DNA from: Pseudomonadota bacterium
Lineage (GTDB): Bacteria; Pseudomonadota; Alphaproteobacteria; Acetobacterales; Acetobacteraceae
Length of the DNA stretch: 29,096 nt
Assembly: GCA_021808055.1 (NCBI GenBank)
Contig: JAKBCH010000024.1
Location: forward strand, 1 to 29,096
Reading direction: 5' to 3'
Below, one piece after another: positions 24,567 through 29,096 of this stretch. Position 1 is the first letter of the stretch. The number at the start of each line of letters is the position of its first letter. Position numbers and translations under genes: made by a program. The notes below the pieces were generated by a model, which was given only the letters and a program-made list of their open reading frames with translations, was not told where the DNA came from and made no database searches.

Positions 24567-24647
24567 AACGGCATGAACTTGCCGTTGCGTGCATAGGGCA
24601 AAAGGGCAGGCGGTGACCTTTGGGTGGCCGCCTGACACCCGTTTTTT
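24567..24647 (+). terminator. Possible attenuator between rplL and rpoB
   Basis: Two hairpins lie in the 143-nt gap: AACGGCA/TGCCGTT (24567-24586) and CAGGCGG/CCGCCTG (24607-24634). The second is followed seven bases later by six T (24642-24647). Being offset from the stem, the T-run suggests partial termination, as known at the equivalent E. coli gap, where it lowers rpoB relative to rplL. Confidence 0.45.
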
Positions 24648-24696
24648 AGACGATGACTATTTCGACGACGATCAAATCTGACCGAGGATGATGCGA

Positions 24697-27600
24697 ATGA
24701 ACGCGATGAATGGTGGTTTTGGCAAAAGTTCTTTCACCAGCCGCAAACGCATCCGGAAGAGCTTCAGCAGAATCCCTGAAGTTGCGCCGATGCCCAATCT
24801 CATCGACGTGCAGCGGGCGAGTTACGATTCCTTCCTGCAGATGAACGTTAAACCGGATGCTCGGACGCATTCTGGCCTTCAGGAAGTATTCAAATCCGTG
24901 TTCCCGATTGACGATTTCGCTGGCCGCGGCCGGCTTGAGTTCGTCTACTACGAACTGGAAGAGCCGAAATACGATGTCGAGGAGTGCATTCAGCGCGGCA
25001 TGACCTATGCGGCGCCGCTGAAGGTGATCCTGCGCCTGATCGTCTGGGATCTGGACGAGGATACCGGTGCCAAGTCCATCCGCGATATTAAAGAGCAGCC
25101 CGTTTACATGGGCGACATGCCGCTGATGACCGATAACGGCACCTTCGTGGTGAACGGCACCGAGCGCGTGATCGTCTCGCAGATGCACCGTTCGCCTGGT
25201 GTGTTCTTCGACCATGACCGTGGCAAGACCCATTCCTCGGGCAAATATCTCTTCACCGCACGCGTCATCCCCTATCGCGGTTCCTGGCTCGATTTTGAAT
25301 TTGATGCCAAAGACCTGATCTATGTGCGTATCGACCGCAAGCGCAAGCTGCCGGTAACCACGTTGATGTACGCGCTGCCCTCCGCCGCGACGGAAGCGTT
25401 GATCGAAGCGCGCGCCGCCAAGGGCGAGACGGTTGAGATTGGCGAAATCAAAGGCATGGATTCCGAGGAGATTTTGAATTTCTTCTACGGAAAGGTGGTG
25501 TTTGCCTCCAATAAAGGTCAATGGTCCCGCCCCTTTGAAGCGGATGCCTTCCGGAATTTGAAGCTCATCGAAGACCTGGTTGACGCCGAAACTGGCGAGG
25601 TTGTGGCTAAGGTTGAGGACAAGCTGACCGCGCGCACCGTGCGCAAGATCGGGGAGAAGACCAAGAGCGTGCTCGTCTCCCGTGCTGATCTGATCGGCCG
25701 TTTCCTGGGCGAGGATATATTTGACCCCAATACCGGCGAGATTTTTGGCGAGGCCGGTGAGGAAGTGACCGAGCAGAAACTGGCGGCGCTGGAAGAGCGT
25801 GGAATCGACGAGCTGCCGACTCTGGCCATTGACCAGCAGAACGGCCCGTGGATTCGCAACACCCTGGCAGCGGATAAGAACGGCAACCGCGAAGATGCGC
25901 TGATCGACATCTACCGGGTGATGCGCCCCGGTGAGCCGCCAACCAGCGAGACCGCGGAGGCCCTCTTTAAAGGTTTGTTCTTCGACGGCGACCGGTATGA
26001 TCTCTCCGCAGTGGGCCGCGGGAAGATGAACATTCGCTTAGGGATTGACGTGGCGGACACCGTGCGGACGCTCCGCAAGGACGATATTCTGCGCACCATC
26101 AAGATCATGAACGAGCTGAAGGATGACCGTGGTGCCATCGACGATATCGACAATCTCGGCAACCGCCGCGTGCGTTCTGTCGGTGAGTTGATGGAGAACC
26201 AGTATCGCGTCGGCCTGCTGCGTATGGAGCGCGCCATCCGTGAGCGTATGGGCTCGGTCGATATCGACAGCGTGATGCCGCACGATCTTATCAACGCAAA
26301 GCCGGCCGCGGCCGCGGTGCGTGAGTTCTTCGGCTCCAGCCAGCTTTCGCAGTTCATGGACCAGACCAACCCGCTTTCCGAGGTAACGCATAAGCGCCGC
26401 CTCTCCGCCCTCGGGCCGGGTGGTCTCACCCGTGAGCGTGCTGGCTTCGAGGTGCGCGACGTGCACCCGACCCATTATGGCCGTATCTGCCCGATTGAGA
26501 CGCCGGAAGGCCCGAATATCGGCCTGATCAACTCGCTCGCCACCTACGCCAAGGTGAACAAATACGGCTTCATTGAAACCCCGTACCAGTTGGTAAAAGA
26601 GGGCGTGGTGCAGCCGGAGTTCAAATACCTCTCCGCCATGGAAGAGGAACGTCTGGTGGTGGCCCAGGCCGACGCCCATAAGGGTGAGGACGGGGTTTTG
26701 CGGGACGATCTGGTTTCAGTGCGCCGCAACGGCGACTTCTTGATGGTCAAGCCTGACGACGTGACCGCCATCGACGTTTCGCCGAAGCAGCTGGTTTCTG
26801 TTGCCGCCGCGTTGATCCCGTTCCTGGAGAACGACGACGCCAACCGCGCGCTGATGGGCTCCAACATGCAACGCCAGGCGGTGCCGCTCATTCGCTCCGA
26901 TGCGCCGATTGTTGGCACCGGCATGGAAGCCGCCGTGGCGCGCGATTCTGGTGCCACCATTGTGGCCCGCCGCCCTGGCATCATCGATCAGATTGACGGT
27001 GCGCGTATCGTTGTGCGCGCCACCGCCGAGGATGGCAGCACCGCAGGCGTCGATATCTATCGCCTGCGCAAATATATGCGCTCCAACCAGAGCACCTGCA
27101 TCAACCAGCGGCCTCTGGTGAAGGTCGGCGACCGCGTGGCCGCCGGTGACATCATCGCTGATGGTCCGTCCACGGAGCTGGGCGAGCTGGCACTGGGCCG
27201 TAACGCGCTTTGCGCCTTCATGCCCTGGAACGGCTATAACTTTGAAGACTCCATCCTGATCTCTGAGCGGATCGCCAAGGATGATGTGTTCACCTCCATC
27301 CATATCGAGGAATTCGAGGTGATGGCCCGCGATACCAAGCTCGGCCAGGAAGAAATCACCCGCGACATTCCGAATGTGGGTGAGGAAGCTCTGCGCAACC
27401 TCGATGAGGCCGGCATTGTGTATATCGGCGCTGAGGTGAACCCCGGCGACATTCTCGTCGGCAAGGTCACGCCGAAGGGCGAAAGCCCGATGACGCCGGA
27501 AGAGAAGCTGCTGCGCGCTATCTTTGGTGAAAAAGCCTCTGACGTGCGTGATACCTCTCTGCGCCTGCCGCCCGGCACCTCCGGCACCATCGTTGATGTG

Positions 27601-28884
27601 CGGGTGTTCAACCGCCGCGGCGTGGACAAGGACGAGCGCGCCTTGGCGATTGAACGCGCCGAGGTGGAGCGCCTGGCCAAAGACCGTGATGACGAGAAGG
27701 CCATTCAGGAGCGTGCTTTCCTGAACCGTCTGCGCGAGGCGCTGATCGGCCAGGTGGCTGGGTCGGGCTTCAAGGGCCTCAAGGCTGGCACGGCAATCGA
27801 TGCTGAGGTGCTGGCGGAGCATCCGCGTGGTGCCTGGCGCAACATCGTCGTGCAAGACGATTCTGTGATGGCGAATATCGAGCTGTTGAAGCGCGAATTC
27901 GACGCCGCCGTGAAGCGTTTGCAAGACCGCTTCGAGAGCAAGGTCGAGAAGCTACAGCGCGGTGATGAGCTGCTGCCCGGCGTGATGAAGATGGTCAAAG
28001 TGTTCGTGGCGGTGAAGCGCAAGCTGCAACCGGGCGACAAGATGGCCGGCCGCCATGGCAATAAGGGTGTCGTCTCTCGCGTTGTGCCGGTGGAAGATAT
28101 GCCGTTCCTGGAGGATGGCACGCCGGTTGACTTGGTGCTGAACCCGCTGGGCGTGCCGTCGCGTATGAATGTCGGGCAGATCCTGGAAGTGCATCTGGGC
28201 TGGGCCTGCGCCAATCTGGGCAAGCAGATCGGCAAGGCGGTGGAGGAATACCGCCGCACCGGCGAAGCCAAACAGGAGCTGCTGGCGCGTTTGAAGCTGG
28301 CTTATGGCGAGGAAATCTTCGAGGACCAGATTAAGGACCTTGACGACGATGCGCTGGTCGAGCTGTCTCGCAATGTCACCAAGGGCGTGCCCATCGCGAC
28401 CCCGGTGTTCGACGGTGCCCGCATTCCGGATATTGAGGAGATGCTGGCCAAGGCTGGTGTCGACATTTCCGGTCAGAGCACGCTCATCGATGGCCGCACG
28501 GGCGAGCCCTTCGAGCGCAAAGTCACGGTCGGGTATATGTACATGCTCAAGCTGCACCATCTTGTCGACGACAAGATCCATGCCCGCTCGATCGGCCCGT
28601 ATTCGCTCGTCACCCAGCAGCCGCTGGGCGGTAAGGCGCAGTTTGGTGGCCAGCGCTTCGGCGAAATGGAAGTGTGGGCGCTGGAAGCCTATGGCGCAGC
28701 TTACACCCTGCAGGAAATGCTGACCGTGAAATCCGATGACGTCTCCGGCCGTACCAAGGTTTATGAGGCGATCGTGCGCGAGCAGGACAATTTCGAGGCG
28801 GGTATTCCTGAAAGCTTCAACGTGCTGCTGAAAGAACTGAAATCCTTGGGTCTGAACGTCGATCTGGAACAATCGGGCTCTTAA
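24697..28884 (+). CDS. rpoB: DNA-directed RNA polymerase beta subunit
   Basis: A beta subunit of about 1395 residues forming half of the RNA polymerase catalytic cleft. The rifampicin-binding segment, near residue 546 onward, reads [15 protein letters not shown] then [14 protein letters not shown], with the rifampicin-sensitive residues (Asp, His, Ser) unchanged. The C-terminal blocks [15 protein letters not shown] and [25 protein letters not shown] are intact. Several ATGs compete (24688, 24691, 24697, 24706). GAGG at 24684-24687 fits best with 24697, giving [10 protein letters not shown]; 24688 would leave no spacing. Cotranscribed with rpoC, 55 nt downstream. Confidence 0.98.
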   Translation: MNAMNGGFGKSSFTSRKRIRKSFSRIPEVAPMPNLIDVQRASYDSFLQMNVKPDARTHSGLQEVFKSVFPIDDFAGRGRLEFVYYELEEPKYDVEECIQRGMTYAAPLKVILRLIVWDLDEDTGAKSIRDIKEQPVYMGDMPLMTDNGTFVVNGTERVIVSQMHRSPGVFFDHDRGKTHSSGKYLFTARVIPYRGSWLDFEFDAKDLIYVRIDRKRKLPVTTLMYALPSAATEALIEARAAKGETVEIGEIKGMDSEEILNFFYGKVVFASNKGQWSRPFEADAFRNLKLIEDLVDAETGEVVAKVEDKLTARTVRKIGEKTKSVLVSRADLIGRFLGEDIFDPNTGEIFGEAGEEVTEQKLAALEERGIDELPTLAIDQQNGPWIRNTLAADKNGNREDALIDIYRVMRPGEPPTSETAEALFKGLFFDGDRYDLSAVGRGKMNIRLGIDVADTVRTLRKDDILRTIKIMNELKDDRGAIDDIDNLGNRRVRSVGELMENQYRVGLLRMERAIRERMGSVDIDSVMPHDLINAKPAAAAVREFFGSSQLSQFMDQTNPLSEVTHKRRLSALGPGGLTRERAGFEVRDVHPTHYGRICPIETPEGPNIGLINSLATYAKVNKYGFIETPYQLVKEGVVQPEFKYLSAMEEERLVVAQADAHKGEDGVLRDDLVSVRRNGDFLMVKPDDVTAIDVSPKQLVSVAAALIPFLENDDANRALMGSNMQRQAVPLIRSDAPIVGTGMEAAVARDSGATIVARRPGIIDQIDGARIVVRATAEDGSTAGVDIYRLRKYMRSNQSTCINQRPLVKVGDRVAAGDIIADGPSTELGELALGRNALCAFMPWNGYNFEDSILISERIAKDDVFTSIHIEEFEVMARDTKLGQEEITRDIPNVGEEALRNLDEAGIVYIGAEVNPGDILVGKVTPKGESPMTPEEKLLRAIFGEKASDVRDTSLRLPPGTSGTIVDVRVFNRRGVDKDERALAIERAEVERLAKDRDDEKAIQERAFLNRLREALIGQVAGSGFKGLKAGTAIDAEVLAEHPRGAWRNIVVQDDSVMANIELLKREFDAAVKRLQDRFESKVEKLQRGDELLPGVMKMVKVFVAVKRKLQPGDKMAGRHGNKGVVSRVVPVEDMPFLEDGTPVDLVLNPLGVPSRMNVGQILEVHLGWACANLGKQIGKAVEEYRRTGEAKQELLARLKLAYGEEIFEDQIKDLDDDALVELSRNVTKGVPIATPVFDGARIPDIEEMLAKAGVDISGQSTLIDGRTGEPFERKVTVGYMYMLKLHHLVDDKIHARSIGPYSLVTQQPLGGKAQFGGQRFGEMEVWALEAYGAAYTLQEMLTVKSDDVSGRTKVYEAIVREQDNFEAGIPESFNVLLKELKSLGLNVDLEQSGS

Positions 28885-28927
28885 ACGAGCCCATCCAGAG
28901 AGAGTGCAGAATGCCAGGCCAGGATAA

Positions 28928-29096
<169 letters not shown>

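Noticed and set aside
24646..28884. Several long minus-strand frames opposite rpoB (for example 26716-27924)
   Set aside because: They are antisense shadows of a full-length, highly conserved beta subunit.

Overview
The window is chromosomal DNA from an alphaproteobacterium. The rplK-rplA-rplJ-rplL-rpoB-rpoC run, a RpoE-ChrR pair and the style of the metabolic genes suggest a relative of the acetic acid bacteria (Acetobacteraceae or near). That placement rests on remembered family resemblance, not on a search.

Left third (1-8700): an oxalate block. A divergent pair, oxalyl-CoA decarboxylase (oxc, minus) and an oxalate:formate antiporter-like MFS carrier (oxlT-like, plus), lies between two inverted IS630-family copies. 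The first copy is cut by the window edge. The second is complete, flanked by TA on both sides, and has a broken transposase. Beyond it, on the minus strand, come a GntR/FCD regulator, formyl-CoA:oxalate CoA-transferase (frc) and an orphan SucC-like beta subunit. The IS starts 6 nt after the sucC-like stop. The oxc/oxlT intergenic region and the region upstream of gntR share a 23-bp element with 20 matching bases, so the two halves probably form one regulon.

Middle (8700-13465): a minus-strand operon of a ketopantoate-reductase-family protein, hydroxypyruvate isomerase (hyi), tartronate semialdehyde reductase (glxR) and a fumarylacetoacetate-hydrolase-family protein, with a divergent IclR regulator. 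Glyoxylate carboligase is absent. A plausible reading is oxalate -> oxalyl-CoA (Frc), then either decarboxylation to formyl-CoA (Oxc) or reduction to glyoxylate by the PanE-like enzyme, with glyoxylate carbon reaching glycerate through GlxR/Hyi and a carboligase encoded elsewhere.

Next (13566-21302): a RpoE-ChrR stress module of two divergent operons. Minus: rpoE, chrR, a lipoprotein alpha/beta hydrolase, a CFA-like methyltransferase and a DUF1295 membrane protein. Plus: a COG2907-type FAD oxidoreductase, DUF1365, a second CFA-synthase-like methyltransferase and DUF2177. All gene junctions overlap. The 100-bp divergent region has two copies of TGATCC-N18-TAT(A/C)GG, each ending 5 nt before a start codon, which predicts leaderless transcripts under RpoE control. 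The likely output is remodelling of unsaturated membrane fatty acids under singlet-oxygen-type stress.

Right end (21317-29096): a secreted DUF5666-like protein, then rplK, rplA, an L10-type leader, rplJ, rplL, rpoB and the start of rpoC. The secE-nusG genes that usually precede rplK are not present.
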